From the NCBI RefSeq assembly GCF_001467955.1, contig NZ_LNYR01000022.1, positions 97,303 through 159,733 of the forward strand: a DNA stretch of 62,431 nucleotides, in the 5' to 3' direction. The first letter of the stretch is position 1. Every line of letters starts with the position of its first letter. This DNA comes from Legionella quateirensis. Lineage in GTDB: Bacteria; Pseudomonadota; Gammaproteobacteria; Legionellales; Legionellaceae. Under the pieces are notes generated by a model. The model did no database searches and was not told the DNA's origin. It saw only the letters and a list, made by a program, of their open reading frames with translations. Shown here one piece after another: positions 46,348-59,000 of the stretch. The position numbers and the translations under genes are program-made.

Positions 46348-47361
46348 ATGGCAGCAGAGCGTAGAAGTTTTTGGTATCGATTGTTTGATCTTCCCCGGAA
46401 TAATGAGTCTTATTTACCCTATGCATTAAGCTTGAAATTTCTTTGGGCTCCTGTGACTTATACTTTGTTTTCCTTTATAGACGGTATACGAAGTATCTTT
46501 GTGGATGAGGAGCACAATGATGACGATCTTGATAATATCGATTCGTCATATGACATTGGCAATGCTCCTAGCTTATACAGGCATAATGAATTAACTTCCC
46601 GGGTATCATCCTCTAACGACAGGCAGCTGTCGCATCAAATGGTGCGAGCGTTCGAATTGAATCCTTATTCCAATGACGATCTGGGTAATACTCCCTTGAC
46701 TGGTTTTCTGGCTGAGCGTGTTTTTATTAGAGAACAGGACTATCGCCGAGCAGGTCATAGGGAAATCATGTCGGTATTAATTAAACTCTGTCAATTAGCT
46801 CAAACTTCTGAATCTGCTAGAAATTTATTAACAACTCCAAATAATCCCCGCGGTGTAATTACAGTTGAATTATCAGCTATGGGTATGCCGATAAACTCAC
46901 CCTTGATGTTATTGGTTAAGGCCGGGGATGTTGAGGCTGTTAAAGAGTTGCTTCCTTTTTATTCTGCTGAGGAATTGATGAAGCCTACTCCCAGAGGAAA
47001 TAGTGTATTTCATATTGCTGCAATTACCGGACAAGAAGAACTCTTGAATGAATTAAAAAGCAGGGCGGTTGAACTGGGTATTTGGAATGAATTTACAGAG
47101 TTTAAAAACAATGCTGGATATACTGCTTTTGACATGTTAACTGCATTGAGTACTTCAAAAGAGTATTTTAGAAATCTGCTGGATTTTTCCGATGTTTATC
47201 TAGGTGGGGAAGAAATAAATAAAGTTGCTGTTACAGATCAAGGAACCATCCTCGTTCATATGGTCCGAAAAGGAGCCTTGGATTTTTACAGAAGTATAAC
47301 CAACGATAACAACTCTGTTGAACAGGAGCATGATATTTCTGCTCCTTTTAATCGTCCATGA
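46348..47361 (+). CDS. Ankyrin-like protein, effector candidate
   Basis: About 337 residues from ATG 46348, chosen for the AAGGAG eight bases upstream; an ATG ten codons earlier at 46318 has no such site. The protein begins MAAERRSFWYRLFDLPRN. A hydrophobic stretch around residue 35 (LKFLWAPVTYTLFSFIDG) could be an amphipathic or membrane-touching segment. Degenerate ankyrin units are visible: SPLMLLVKAGDVEAVKELL near 196, NSVFHIAAITGQEELLNEL near 226 and AGYTAFDMLTALST near 264. There is no signal peptide. It is probably a Dot/Icm substrate by class, but I cannot name it. Confidence 0.65.
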   Translation: MAAERRSFWYRLFDLPRNNESYLPYALSLKFLWAPVTYTLFSFIDGIRSIFVDEEHNDDDLDNIDSSYDIGNAPSLYRHNELTSRVSSSNDRQLSHQMVRAFELNPYSNDDLGNTPLTGFLAERVFIREQDYRRAGHREIMSVLIKLCQLAQTSESARNLLTTPNNPRGVITVELSAMGMPINSPLMLLVKAGDVEAVKELLPFYSAEELMKPTPRGNSVFHIAAITGQEELLNELKSRAVELGIWNEFTEFKNNAGYTAFDMLTALSTSKEYFRNLLDFSDVYLGGEEINKVAVTDQGTILVHMVRKGALDFYRSITNDNNSVEQEHDISAPFNRP

Positions 47362-47501
47362 CATAGAGTGATTTAAATTCTGCGTCGCACTTCGGATTCC
47401 TATTTTTAATGTGATCTGAGTTATATTAATTAGTACCATTAATGTAGCGAGATTACCACTAGTGTAGCGAGGATCACTATCTACTATTCAGTGCAATCAT
47501 T

Positions 47502-47586
47502 CGTCTTTGCGAGCAACGCGAAGCAATCCAGGACGGAGCCTTATTGGATACCAGTTCTGGATTGCTTCGCGTTGCTCGCAAAGACG
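47502..47586. repeat. REP-type palindrome with perfect 30-bp arms
   Basis: CGTCTTTGCGAGCAACGCGA onward at 47502-47531 is the exact reverse complement of 47557-47586. A 25-base centre separates the arms. Confidence 0.85.
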
Positions 47587-47720
47587 GGAATTAACTCGCA
47601 AAGACGGGAATTAACTTGCAAAGACGGGAATTAACTTGCAAAGACGGGAATTAACTTGCAAAGACGGGAATTAACTTGCAAAGACGGGAATTAACTTGCA
47701 AAGACGGGAGTTCAATTGAT
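47579..47720 (+). repeat. Seven-copy 20-bp tandem repeat (VNTR-like)
   Basis: The unit GCAAAGACGGGAATTAACTT repeats seven times head to tail, with the first few differing only at CTC/CTT and the last ending GGAGTTCAATT. The unit begins with the final bases of the palindrome at 47502-47586, so the array seems to have grown from its right end. Confidence 0.85.
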
Positions 47721-47909
47721 CCTAGAGGTTTAAATGAATACATTCCCGGTGTTATAGATTATGAGGGGATTACTCAATCTTCAGAACGAATGTTCAGATC
47801 TGAATTCAAAACACATTGATTACACGTTTACCACTGGAACTTTAGACTAATTCGAAGCTTAAAGCTCAGTTGGTAGGCGGCAGGGTTGAATTGCAAACAC
47901 TCCCAAAAT

Positions 47910-48164
47910 ATTATAAAAAAAATTAGTTAAATTGTGTCAGTCAAGACTGTTTTTTTAATATTTTTGTTGTTAACATGGTACCCTCAATATCCAATTTGGC
48001 AGTATTCTTCTTGTGGATATTTATTTCTGATTTCGTTAATCCATTTCTTCAATTAATACTCAATTTAACTAGAAAATCCTTATTGTACATGGGATGAAGT
48101 GGATTTTTTATTGTGTTGATGATGGTTTACTTATCCACATTTTCTGTGGATATCTCTGTGAATA
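47910..48164 (+). repeat. Inverted duplicated sequence with DnaA-box-like sites, copy B
   Basis: Holds TTATCCACA at 48131-48139 followed by TGTGGATAT in the opposite sense and another TGTGGATAT near 48012. The last 38 bases are the exact reverse complement of 40828-40865, and the rest matches copy A in diverged form, with shared landmarks such as GTCAGTCAA.ACTGTTTTTTTAAT.TTTTTGTTGTTAA.ATG. Confidence 0.65.
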
Positions 48165-48403
48165 TACTCTTGGTTTTCGTATAAATTCAACTGGTTTGAT
48201 GAATGATTGGGATTTATTCATAGTGTTGAGTTGAATTTGCTCTATTAACACACCTTAACCTAAATTCGACAGTTGAATCTATTGGATAAGAAATTTATCT
48301 TCAATGGCCTTTATCAAAGCAATTGCTTCGGGCCAACTTGCATTGACACGAACTCTATAAAGCGTTTAATTTAGGACAGCTTACTGTTTAAAGGTGAATC
48401 CAA

Positions 48404-49918
48404 ATGAGAACTCTTGTTCCTGGCTATTATATTCTTGATGAACCTAAACGAAGATATTGGTCCGAGTATATCAGAGAACTGATTGTGCAGTTTAATTGGA
48501 TTTTAACCTTTATATTAAGACGAATTATCATCAATATTGCATTAGGTCCTGATGAGGTCAGGCTGCAAAAACCAATTCATGTCCAGTTTTTTTCTGAGGA
48601 TAGAACTGAGAAAGGGGCGGTTGTTGTTAATGTTCTTCCCGGGCGGTCTGATAAAAATCCCAGAAGTTACTATGACACACTTCCTCAACTCAGTTCTTTA
48701 GGAAAACGCCAATTATCCTTTAATAATCCAGTTCATAAAGCCTATGTAGACTCCATTATCGAGGAAATCGGATGCCTTATTCAGGGAAAGTCCACATATG
48801 ATAAATGTACCAATAAACACTTTGCCATTGAAGACATTCATATCAAAGGAATGGAACGGCTGGATGATCACCTGGCACAGTATTTCAAAGAACAGGTACG
48901 CCATAAATACCATCATGATTTTTTTGAACGACCTCGTAAAATCAACATGGATTTTTTTACTTTAGAAACTCCCGATAATGCTGTTCTGGAATCCGTAGAG
49001 GTATCGGACATCGAGGAACAGTTAAAGCCTATGGCTGAACGAAAGTTTGTTATTGTGTGTATGGCACGTAACCAAAATTACATGTATTGGTTAAAGGATT
49101 TTTATATTACAGCGAAAAAAATTGGCTGTACTGTGGTTGGATTTAATTATCGTGGAATAGATTACAGCAAAGGCATGATCTGGACTCAAGATAATATGGT
49201 TCAAGATGTCCTTGCGCAAGCTCGGCGATTGCTGGAGTCTGGGGTGAGGCCGGAACATATTGCTTTTGAAGGCATGAGTCTGGGAGCGGCTATTGCGACA
49301 CTTTCTGCAGCAGAGATGCATGATAAAGGATTAAAAGTACAATTATATAATGAACGATCCTACCGATCGCTTGTTCGATTAATTGTTGGTTATGTTATGC
49401 CTAAGAGTAATTGCAATCTATGGAACCCTCTGAACTGGCTCAGTTATATGCTTGTAGGCTTGACGTATCTCTTTATAGCCCCATTAATATGGCTTGCTGG
49501 ATGGCATATTGACGCTGCCAGTGCATGGGATAGAATTCCGTCCCAGTATAAAGTGTATTCAGTAGCGCGTAATCATCAAAATCCGGAGCGCTATGATGAC
49601 GATGATCTGGTTCATGACAGTTTTTCCTCTATAGCTTCGCTAATGGCTGAACATTTAGAAGTAATCAAACAAAAGCAAAAGAACGGTCAACCACTTTCAA
49701 TAGATGAAGAGCGCCAGTTGGCTGATAATGCAGAATCTCATGAGTTCACTTTAGACAGAAACAACAAGACCAACAATAATCCATCGTCTCATTCCGCACC
49801 ACGGCGTTTCCTGTTTGATACCCAGCATCATAAAAAAACGATGCATGAGTATATGATAGAGCACTTAGGTGACATGTTAGATTCAGGACTTTCGAAGCAT
49901 ACCCAACCTCTTCGTTAA
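48404..49918 (+). CDS. Alpha/beta-hydrolase effector candidate (SidB/Sdb-like)
   Basis: A 504-residue protein beginning MRTLVPGYYILDEPKRRYW. AAGGTG is seven bases before the ATG. The central domain (about residues 215-360) has FVIVCMARNQNYMYW, GCTVVGFNYRG and the nucleophile elbow FEGMSLGAAIATL with Ser 292, the GxSxG-type motif of lipases and esterases. One strongly hydrophobic stretch (LVGLTYLFIAPLIWLAGW near 355) follows. Length, start and hydrolase core resemble the SidB/Sdb family of Dot/Icm substrates; I state this from memory of the family and cannot verify it. The C-terminus is His/Ser-rich. It faces the PKS gene tail to tail. Confidence 0.65.
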   Translation: MRTLVPGYYILDEPKRRYWSEYIRELIVQFNWILTFILRRIIINIALGPDEVRLQKPIHVQFFSEDRTEKGAVVVNVLPGRSDKNPRSYYDTLPQLSSLGKRQLSFNNPVHKAYVDSIIEEIGCLIQGKSTYDKCTNKHFAIEDIHIKGMERLDDHLAQYFKEQVRHKYHHDFFERPRKINMDFFTLETPDNAVLESVEVSDIEEQLKPMAERKFVIVCMARNQNYMYWLKDFYITAKKIGCTVVGFNYRGIDYSKGMIWTQDNMVQDVLAQARRLLESGVRPEHIAFEGMSLGAAIATLSAAEMHDKGLKVQLYNERSYRSLVRLIVGYVMPKSNCNLWNPLNWLSYMLVGLTYLFIAPLIWLAGWHIDAASAWDRIPSQYKVYSVARNHQNPERYDDDDLVHDSFSSIASLMAEHLEVIKQKQKNGQPLSIDEERQLADNAESHEFTLDRNNKTNNNPSSHSAPRRFLFDTQHHKKTMHEYMIEHLGDMLDSGLSKHTQPLR

Positions 49919-49950
49919 AAAGAACCGGAAGACAAAAAGAATCAAAAGAC

Positions 49951-50020
49951 GTCATCTCGAACGAAGTGAGAGATCTCCTGAATTTAGCATAGTGCCTGTT
50001 ATTGGAGATCCTTCACTGCG
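49951..50020 (+). repeat. Degenerate copy of the GTCATC..GGAGATCCTTC repeat
   Basis: GTCATCTCGAACGAAGTGAG at the left and GGAGATCCTTCACTGCG at the right resemble the pair at 45975-46133. It lies between two convergent genes. Confidence 0.55.
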
Positions 50021-50042
50021 ATACACCTAGTTGAACATTTAT

Positions 50043-53000
50043 TTAAATAATTAATTCACCAACAGTACATTTATCATTTTCTACAACTTGGGCAATAATT
50101 TTATTCAACTCAATACTTATTTGATCTTTACATTCTTTAGTTAATGGCCCGTTTATAGAAAGTTGATATTCTCCATGTTGATTTTTTGAGAAATAAACCC
50201 ATAAGGTTTTATTACTGATGGGGCGATCCATGCAGCTAAAGTGGCTGGGATATGTGTAGCTAAGATCTGCAAAACTCATGTCCTGCTGTTCCTTAGCAAA
50301 TAAACTGGGAGTAATGCTGATGAGCACTCTTAGTCTGTCTGGTTTTTGGAGAGGCAAACTCAAATTAAATAATTGATTGATTTTATCTTTTATCAACAGA
50401 CTGTTTTTAAAGGTTTTTGTCCTGCTAAGATACTTGAGATAGTAATTGATCACCAGGGAGTTCACTTTGCTTTCTTTAAATTGTTTCGTCAGGAACAGTT
50501 TGTTTAACGCATAGGAAATATATTGGCTAAAAGTTAATTTTGAATTTTTAAAACCTGCGTCTTTGATGAAATGGGAGCATTTTTGATAGGGGGCTGTTTT
50601 CAGAATTTGTTCTTCGATTGCCTCGATGCAATCAATAAAGCGGTACTGTTCATCCAGAGTTAAGTTGATGCGTTTGTATTCAGAAAACAATCCCACAACG
50701 GATTTGTACCGACTGCCTTCCCTGCCGCTGCGAATCAAAATTACAGGTATTTTCTTTTGATGGCTGATTTTGTAAAAAGCAATTTGACAAGCTGCAATCA
50801 AGCCAGTGGTTACGTTGATATTTTGTTTTTTATGCCACTCAAAATATTGGTCCAGCATTTGATTTGGAATAGGGTAGTGACACAAAAACTGAGACTGTAT
50901 GGCTGCATCGGGCAGATGATTGCGATGTCCAAAACTTAACAGTTCAAATCCTTGATTATACTGTTTCCAAAAATCTATTTTAGTATTCAGATTTTTTTCG
51001 TAATGATCATTGTTGTGTGTTACATAATTAAAAAAGGATTCCTTTTCGGGAATTGGAATCAGTTTTACGCCCTGGATAAGCTGCTCATAACTGTATTTAA
51101 ATTGGCTCCATACTAATTCACAGGAAGTATCATCAACAATAATGTGAGGGATTAACAGATGCAACTCGTGCAGATCATTATTAATTTTATAAAGGTACAC
51201 TCTAATTAAAGGTTGTTCGGACAATGGAATGATGCGCATTAAATTTCTATAAAATTCCATGTGCAATACATGTCGTTCATTATTCAACGAGATATCATGA
51301 TAGATTAATTGAAATTGATCTCGTTTTTCTAACGTCTGGATGGGTTCATCCTTGTTAAATTTAATCCAAAAAGCGCTGTTTTGTTGTACCACAAAATCAA
51401 ATGCTTGTGCCAGATAGTCTTTATTAAGCGGGCCATGTATTTGCATTTGCATGCCTATGTTAAAACTGTAATCCAGTTTATTCATAACCCAAAAGATGTA
51501 CTGAAAATCACATAAAGGAACGGTCTGTTCTGTTAAGGGCACTGTAACGGAATAATTCGTTTCAGTGAGGAGCATCGGATATAATTCGTTGGCAATTTCG
51601 GTGGCAATCTTTTCAATAGTTGGACTATTAATGAAGTACTCGATGGGTAAACTCAGTTTGGGATAGCGCAAAAGATCATGAATACGGTTTCTTATCTCCA
51701 GAGACATGAGTGAATCCATACCCAAAGAGAATAAATTGTCTTTTGGGGTGATTTGATTTGTGTTATCTAACGCCAGTACACCAGCAGTGATTTGGCATAA
51801 AGCCTGACTTAGTTTGGTAATGGATTCTTCTTTAGTACCCTGTTTTAAGGAGTTTAAAAAGTGATGGTCTGGTGCCCTGGTACCCTTGGCAAGATCCGCG
51901 AACAGGGCTTGTTTGGGCGAGTGTTTGAAATAGATATCCCAATCGATAGGGCAAGGAGCAATTTGGGTTAAAGGACTTTTTAGTAAAACATCAAGTAATT
52001 CGATGTGGTCTTTCTCCAGAGGCATAAATCCATGCTGTTGCATGCCTTGGGTCAGATTTGATGTCATTCCTGTGTTTTGAAAAGGTCCCCAGTTAATTGC
52101 AATTGCGGGTAATCCTTCATGATGGCGAAGATGCGACAATCCATCCAGAAACCCATTTGCGGCTGCATAATTTGATTGTCCTTTAGCTCCGAGTATGGAT
52201 GCTGAGGAGGAAAACAAAACAAACAAATCCAGAGCTAACTTTTGGGTAAGCTGATGCAGAATCAGAGCACTATCCATTTTTGCGTTTAATACGCTTTGAA
52301 TTTTTTCCTCAGTCAGATTGACGATCAATCCATCTTGAACGACTCCAGCCAGATGAAATACCCCTTTAAGTGGTATGGAATCTTGATTAAGGGTTTTTAT
52401 CAATTGTTCCATGTGTTGATAATTGCTGGCATTTATTTGATGATGCGTTATGTGCACCTGTTTTTGTTCCGCATGTTCAATTAATGATGTAATAGGGGCT
52501 GATGGTTCTGAACGACTGGTCAGATGGATGTTTCGAACACCTCTGTTCATCAGGTACTGAATTAATGGTTCTGCTAAACCACCTGTTCCACCAATGATTA
52601 GATAGTTGGCATGAGAATCAAATATCGGTTTTTGTTGCGCAGGGTTTAATTGCAGAATTTTTTTCTTTAATCTGGGTATATAGAGTGCATCTCTTATTAA
52701 GCATTGTGTTTCTGCATTATTGTTATTAAATAAATAACTGAGCGATGCTGACAGCGTACTCTCTGCGCCACAATCAATAGTATAATTATGATTTAAATCC
52801 AGTTCATTCCTGAAACTGTTCCAGAAAGAATGAGCCATTGTATGGTAGGGATTGACCGGATCGTTCTCGTGCAGGGCATAAGCATGTTCGGTTACTAAGG
52901 TAAAGCTCGCCGGGCGTGATTTAAAGAGCATTTTGCAGCACTGAACCAGTTCATTAAATTGACTTTGATCATAGAGAAACAGAATGTTTTTATGTTCTGT

Positions 53001-56000
53001 TTCTACTAATGATTTGACTTCTTTAATCAGTTGATAACGAAGTGTTCCTAACCGTTTTTTAGCGTGTTCCGGATCCTTTGAAATAACCAATAGCTCTGGT
53101 ACTTTTTGTTGGTCATGTAGTTTTTTATCAACTTGATTCCATTGGATCTGATAAAGATGGTGTACTATGGATTCATAGGAAATAAACTGATTGGATGTGA
53201 CCTTTCTTAATTTCAGCCCTTTGATATCAGCAATCAATAAGCCTGACTCATCGTACATTTTTAAATCGAAACACAGATCGTTAACGTGTTCTGTATTTCT
53301 TTTGGTCAAATGTACCCAAACACTTCGAGGTGCTTCTTGCAGAGTGGTCATACGGTCTATGGAGTAGGGCACGTAAGTCGAATGTTCCAGTGTATTCATA
53401 CTGAGGAGGACACTACTTTGTATTGCGCCGTCAAGTAATACAGGATGATAATGATAATGTGCCGTCTGAGTTGCTTGGGTTAGAGTTACTTTGGAAAGTA
53501 TGCTGTCTGAACCTACATAACCTTCTTGAAGCACTTGAAATTCTTGCCCGTAGAATAACGATCGTTTTTTAAAGTGTTCATAAATCTGTGACAGATCCAT
53601 CTTGTGTTTAAAGGATGATTTAAGATCGTCAATATCTCTATATTCTGGCGGAGCACCAGGTTTTGCATCACATTCCATCTCAACATATTTCTGCCAGTTT
53701 GAATCTTGTTTTGCGAATATAGTGATTTTGTATCGTCCATTATGGCCTAGTTTTACCAACAGCTGAACATCCTGACCTTGTCGGGGATATAAAGGACGTT
53801 CTATATGAACGTGTTCCACGCACACTGCGTTAGTCTTGAGGATTTCCTTGGCAGCGGCTAATCCGGTTTCAAGATAGGCCGTTGCCGGAACTACTACTTT
53901 ATCAAATACTTTGTGCTGTTTTATATAACTTAAATTATTTAAATCCAGCTTGTTATTAAATAAGAATTCATTTCCTGGCATGGAGAGCATCTGCCCTAAA
54001 AGGGGATGTATCAGGCCTGCAGAGGGCAAGTATTCACTTTTTTTATCTGGCCAGAACTCAATGCGGTCAAAAGTGTAATTAGGCAGCACAACGTGATTAA
54101 ATTCAATGCCACTGGATTTATAATAGAGTGCCCAGTTTACAGACCCACCACTTAAGTATTTTATTAATAAAGTATTAAGTGCTGCATACTGTGAGAGATC
54201 GAATATCTTGTTGGGATCTGACGACAGGGCAACCTGGCCTGCATTAAGCAGCTGGGCGGCTTCAGTGTTACTTTTAGCTACCAAAGTCAGACGATGAGGA
54301 TAATGATCGCGGCACGTTGCTGCCGTAAAACAAATGTCGCCAAAATCTTCTTTGGTTGCTTCCAGATAGTGCTGATAAGCTTTTGATAAATGAGTTAATG
54401 CCGTACTGGATTTTGCTGATAAAACAAGTACATGGGGCTGATCGGGATGGGAAGATCTTCTAGTGTCCTGTTGAGGAAATTCCTGAAGAATAACATGTGC
54501 ATTTGTACCGCTAAAGCCGAAGGCATTGATCCCGGCGCATCTGAGTTTTGAATTACTATCCCAATCCATATTGTGCAAGGCTATACGAGTATTATTTAAG
54601 GTAATATTGGGATTTAAATGATTGAAATTCAGAGTTTTATAAATTCGTTTCTTTTGTAAACTAATAATTGTTTTAATAATGCCCGCAATACCCGAACTAC
54701 TTTCAAGATGTCCAATATTGGTTTTAACTGTCCCCAGATAGAGAGGATTTTCCGGGTTGTGATGGGCACCATATACCTGGTTAATGGCATGAACCTCTAT
54801 GGGATCGCCCAGAGGTGTTCCTGTACCATGTGCCTCAATATAGCTGATGTCTTCGCTTGATAAATTGCTTTGGTTCAAAGCCGTTTTCATCACTTCTTCC
54901 TGGCTTGTGCCGTTAGGAACAGTTAAACCTGCTGATTTGCCGTCATTATTGACTGCTGAGGCCTTGATAACGGCTAGAATGGAGTCTTTGTCACGTATCG
55001 CATCGGATAATCTTTTGAGAAACACGACACCACAACCTTCGGCTCGGGCATAACCGTCTGCTTTTTCATCAAAGGTTTTACATTGACCATCAGGAGCCAA
55101 AGCTTTGGCCTTGCAGAGGGTCACGTTGGATTCAGGCATTAAGAGGACGTTGACTCCACCTGCGAGTGCGTAATCTGTTTCATGATTTTTTAAACTTTGG
55201 CAGGCATAATGAAGTGCGACCATAGAAGAAGAACATGCGGTATCTATACTTAAGGACGGTCCTTTAAAATCAAAATAATAGGCTACTCGACCTGGAATTA
55301 AATTCAATACATTCCCAGTAATCGAATAAGCACTCAGTTCTTCATTGGAAAAGCCTGACTTTTCCAATAATGCATAGTATTCATTAGGTCCAACGCCGGC
55401 AAAAACTCCAGTTAAACTGCCTCGCAATGAATCTGGAGGGTAGTTTGCATGTTCTAATGCTTTATAACAATGCTCTAAAAAAAGGCGTTGCTGTGGTTCC
55501 ATCAATTTTGCTTCACGGGGACTAATGCCGAAAAAATTGGCATCAAAATCTTTGATGTGTTCGATAAAGCCCATTTTAGTCACATAGGATTTGCCTGGGG
55601 CATCCATATCGGGATCATAATATTTACTGTTATCCCAACGCTCATTCGGAATATCCTTAATACCGCTTAGCCCTTGTTCGAGAAGATTCTCGAACGCCGT
55701 GATGTCGGGAGCATTAGGCAGGGCACAGCTCATACCGATAATAGCGATGGCGTCTTCATTTTTTGGGAGTGATGGCTGATCGGTCTGTTTTTGAATTAAA
55801 TGCGTATCCAGCTCGGATTCAATATGACGTGCCAATTTATTAATCGAAGGATGATTAAAGCCAATATTGACCATGATTTTCATGGCTGGCTCTAGTTTTT
55901 TCTTTAGTTCGTTCGCCATTTCGGCAATCATGAGCGAATCCAAACCTATTTCAAAAAATCCTTCGTCTTCATCCAAATCATCAGCAGCAGACAGCTCCAG

Positions 56001-59000
56001 TATGTCTTTGCAGATGCCTGACAACATTTCCCTGCAGGCTTTAAATCGATTCTCTTTGTTAATATTGAGGTAATGACTTAACCACTGTGACAGGTCTTTA
56101 TTGATGGATTGATTCGTTACGCTGCGATCATCCAAAATCAGATCATCGGAGAGCACTTGATAAAATCCGGGCAGGGGCTTGGGAACAAAATCCAACATAA
56201 ACTTGAGATAGTCTGGAGAGATGATGCTTGCATGCGACAGTTGGCCACTCAGTAACACTTTAATGAATGAATGACCTTGTTCATTAGTGATCAACGCATC
56301 TTTCAGACCTTGATCGCGTGAACGTTTATTGGCCATTCCAACTTCACCCCAAGGCCCCCATTGAATGGCTGTGCCTACCAGACCCAGCCGCTGACGCTCA
56401 GCAATCAGCAGATCAAGAACACTGTTGGTCCCGCTATATACAGATTCTTTATTACTACCGAATACTGAAGAGATGGAAGAATAAACAACAAAGAAATCCA
56501 AATCACAGTGCTGGCTTAATTCATGTAAATGCCATGCTCCTTTTACTTTTGCTGAAAACAAATAATCAACATCTTCGTCTTTATGATCAATCAATGGGGC
56601 TTTAATCGCGGCTCCCGCAGCATGAATAATACCTTTCAACAAATTATCTTCATTGAGTTCTATTATGAGTTGTTCCAATTGTTCTTTATTGCTGACATCC
56701 ACGCTTCGTGTGCGAATGGTTTGCTCCGGGAAGTCGATAAGAATTTTTTTAATAGCGGCTTTTAATTCGGGTTTATCTACTGTTCTGGAGATGATAATTA
56801 CTTCTCTTGCTCCAGCTGAAAGCAAGGCCTGTGTGGTTACCAGTCCTAAGCCTCCACCACCTCCGGTGATGAGGTAGCGGCCCTTGCCGGATATCAAGAT
56901 TTTCTCGTCAATTAACGGTGTTTGTTTTAATCGAGAGACCATCCTGACGCCATCACGATAAGCAATCATGTGTTCATGGAATTGCCCGTGGTTGTGATTT
57001 ATCTCATCAAATACCTGATTGGCCAGGTTGCTTGTGTCTGATAGCTCCAGATCGATAAGGGTGGTTTGGAACTGGGGTAATTCAAGACCAAGGGTTTTGC
57101 AAAATCCAATGAGTGGGCTATTACTCAGATTGAGTTTGCCTAAAGGAAGTTCAGCTATAGCATTGGTTGTAAGAACAAATAAATGGGGAGTAAGCCCTCG
57201 TTTATTTAAATCTTTTATCAAATTCAGCAGCTTTTTAGTGATGCTTTTTTGGAACTCGATTTTGAAATCACTAGATTCTGACTCAGTTGAATCCAGACCT
57301 GCTGCAAAAATTATCCCATACATTTTGTCGAGGGCAACGCCATCATCCTCAATAAAAATGTTTAATCCTTTCGCTTTAAAATCAGATTCCAAATGCTTTG
57401 CCCCAACCAGGAGCCAATTATTCCCCTGTATTTTCCTATTTTTTTTATCGCAGGGTTGAATTTGCCATTGCATTTGAAAACACCAATTGTCTGGAATTGG
57501 AATGTCATTCAATTTGTCTTTTGATTTGGTCCAATATTCCTTTCGGTCAAATTCATATAAAGGTAATTTAACTTTCTCAAATGGACTATTTAAAGACTTA
57601 TAAAAATCAGTCCAATTAAGAATGAAACCTTCCTGATAGACTGTTTTCAGTTGATCTAAAGTAAGTGGCTGTTGGGGGGATTCCTGTAATTTTTTTAGTG
57701 AATGGATAGTGTATTCATTTTTTTCAATTTGTGCTGCGGCTTCTTTAACTGAACTTGCTTTAATTGCGACACGGAATAGAAAATGACTGCGGCACGTTGC
57801 TGCTGTAAAACAAATATCAGCAAACCGATCTTCGGTGCTCGCTAAATATTTTTGATAACTTGACAGCAATAATTCAAGCGAATGTTTGCTTTTTGCTGAT
57901 AAAACAAGCAAGAACTCCTGTTGAGTAAGGGGGAGGGCTTCTTTACGCTGTTCAGGTGCCTCTTGCAAGATGATATGCGCGTTGGCACCGCTAAACCCAA
58001 AGGAGCTGACTCCGGCACATCTTAATCGGGGGTATTCAGGCCAATCAATCGTTTTTAATGGAATAACCGCATTTTTTAATTCGATTTCTGGATTCAGTTT
58101 TTTAAAGTTGAGATGTTTGAATAATTTATGGGTTTTCAGGCTTAAAATTGCTTTAATCATGCCAGCCACACCAGACGCACTTTCACAGTGGCCAATATTG
58201 GTTTTGACTGAACTGATGTAAAGAGGTTTTTCCTTGCTATGGCTTTCACTGAATATCTTGGTCAGTGTATTGGCTTCTATTGGATCAGCTAACGGGGTAC
58301 CAGTTCCATGCGCTTCGATATAATCAATATCTCCGGGAGACAAGTTTGACTTGGCCAGCGCGCTACGAATCAGCTCTTCTTGTGCTGTGCCATTGGGTAC
58401 AGTGAAGCCACCGCTTTTACCATCACTGTTAATGGACGTTCCTTTGATTACGGCAAGGATATTATCTTTATCTTTTAATGCGGTACTTAACCGTTTTAAT
58501 ACTATCGCTCCACAGCCCTCACTTCGGGCATAACCATCGGCGTCTTCGCTAAATGTTTTACATCGACTTTCAGGAGATAACATCCTGGCTTTAGATAAGG
58601 TGATGTTTGACTCAGGGGCAAGCAGGGTGTTCACACCGCCAGCCAAGGCCATGTCGCAATCACCAGCTTGCAGGCTCAGGCAGGCATTGTGGATCGCCGT
58701 CATGGATGAAGAGCAGGCAGTATCGATGACCTGGATGGGACCATGAAAATCAAAAGCATAAGCAACACGGCCAGCCAATGCATTCAAAACATTTCCAGTT
58801 GCAAGGTAGATACTCAGATCCTCTAATTTGAGGCCATTACCAATGAGCACGCGTGGATATTCATTAGTTCCAACGCCAACAAATACCCCGGTGTTGCTGT
58901 CTTTAATAGAATCCAGAGACAAATTCGCATCTTCTAAGGCATGGTAACAAATCTCCATAAACACTCGGAGCTGTGGTGACATAAACTTGGCTTCTCTTGG

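Larger units (their letters stand above)
47362..48403. other. One-kilobase intergenic region packed with repeats
   Basis: Contains a perfect 30-base inverted repeat (47502-47586), a 20-base tandem array (47579-47720) and copy B of the DnaA-box duplication (47910-48164). The promoter of the Sdb-like gene must lie in the last 200 bases. No gene is supported. Confidence 0.6.

Noticed and set aside
47579..47720. CRISPR array
   Set aside because: The 20-base units are directly adjacent with no unique spacers, so it is a simple tandem repeat; no cas genes are present.
57019..57459. Plus-strand 146-codon open frame antisense to the PKS
   Set aside because: It lies wholly opposite the conserved KS2-KR1 linker coding sequence and has no ribosome site.
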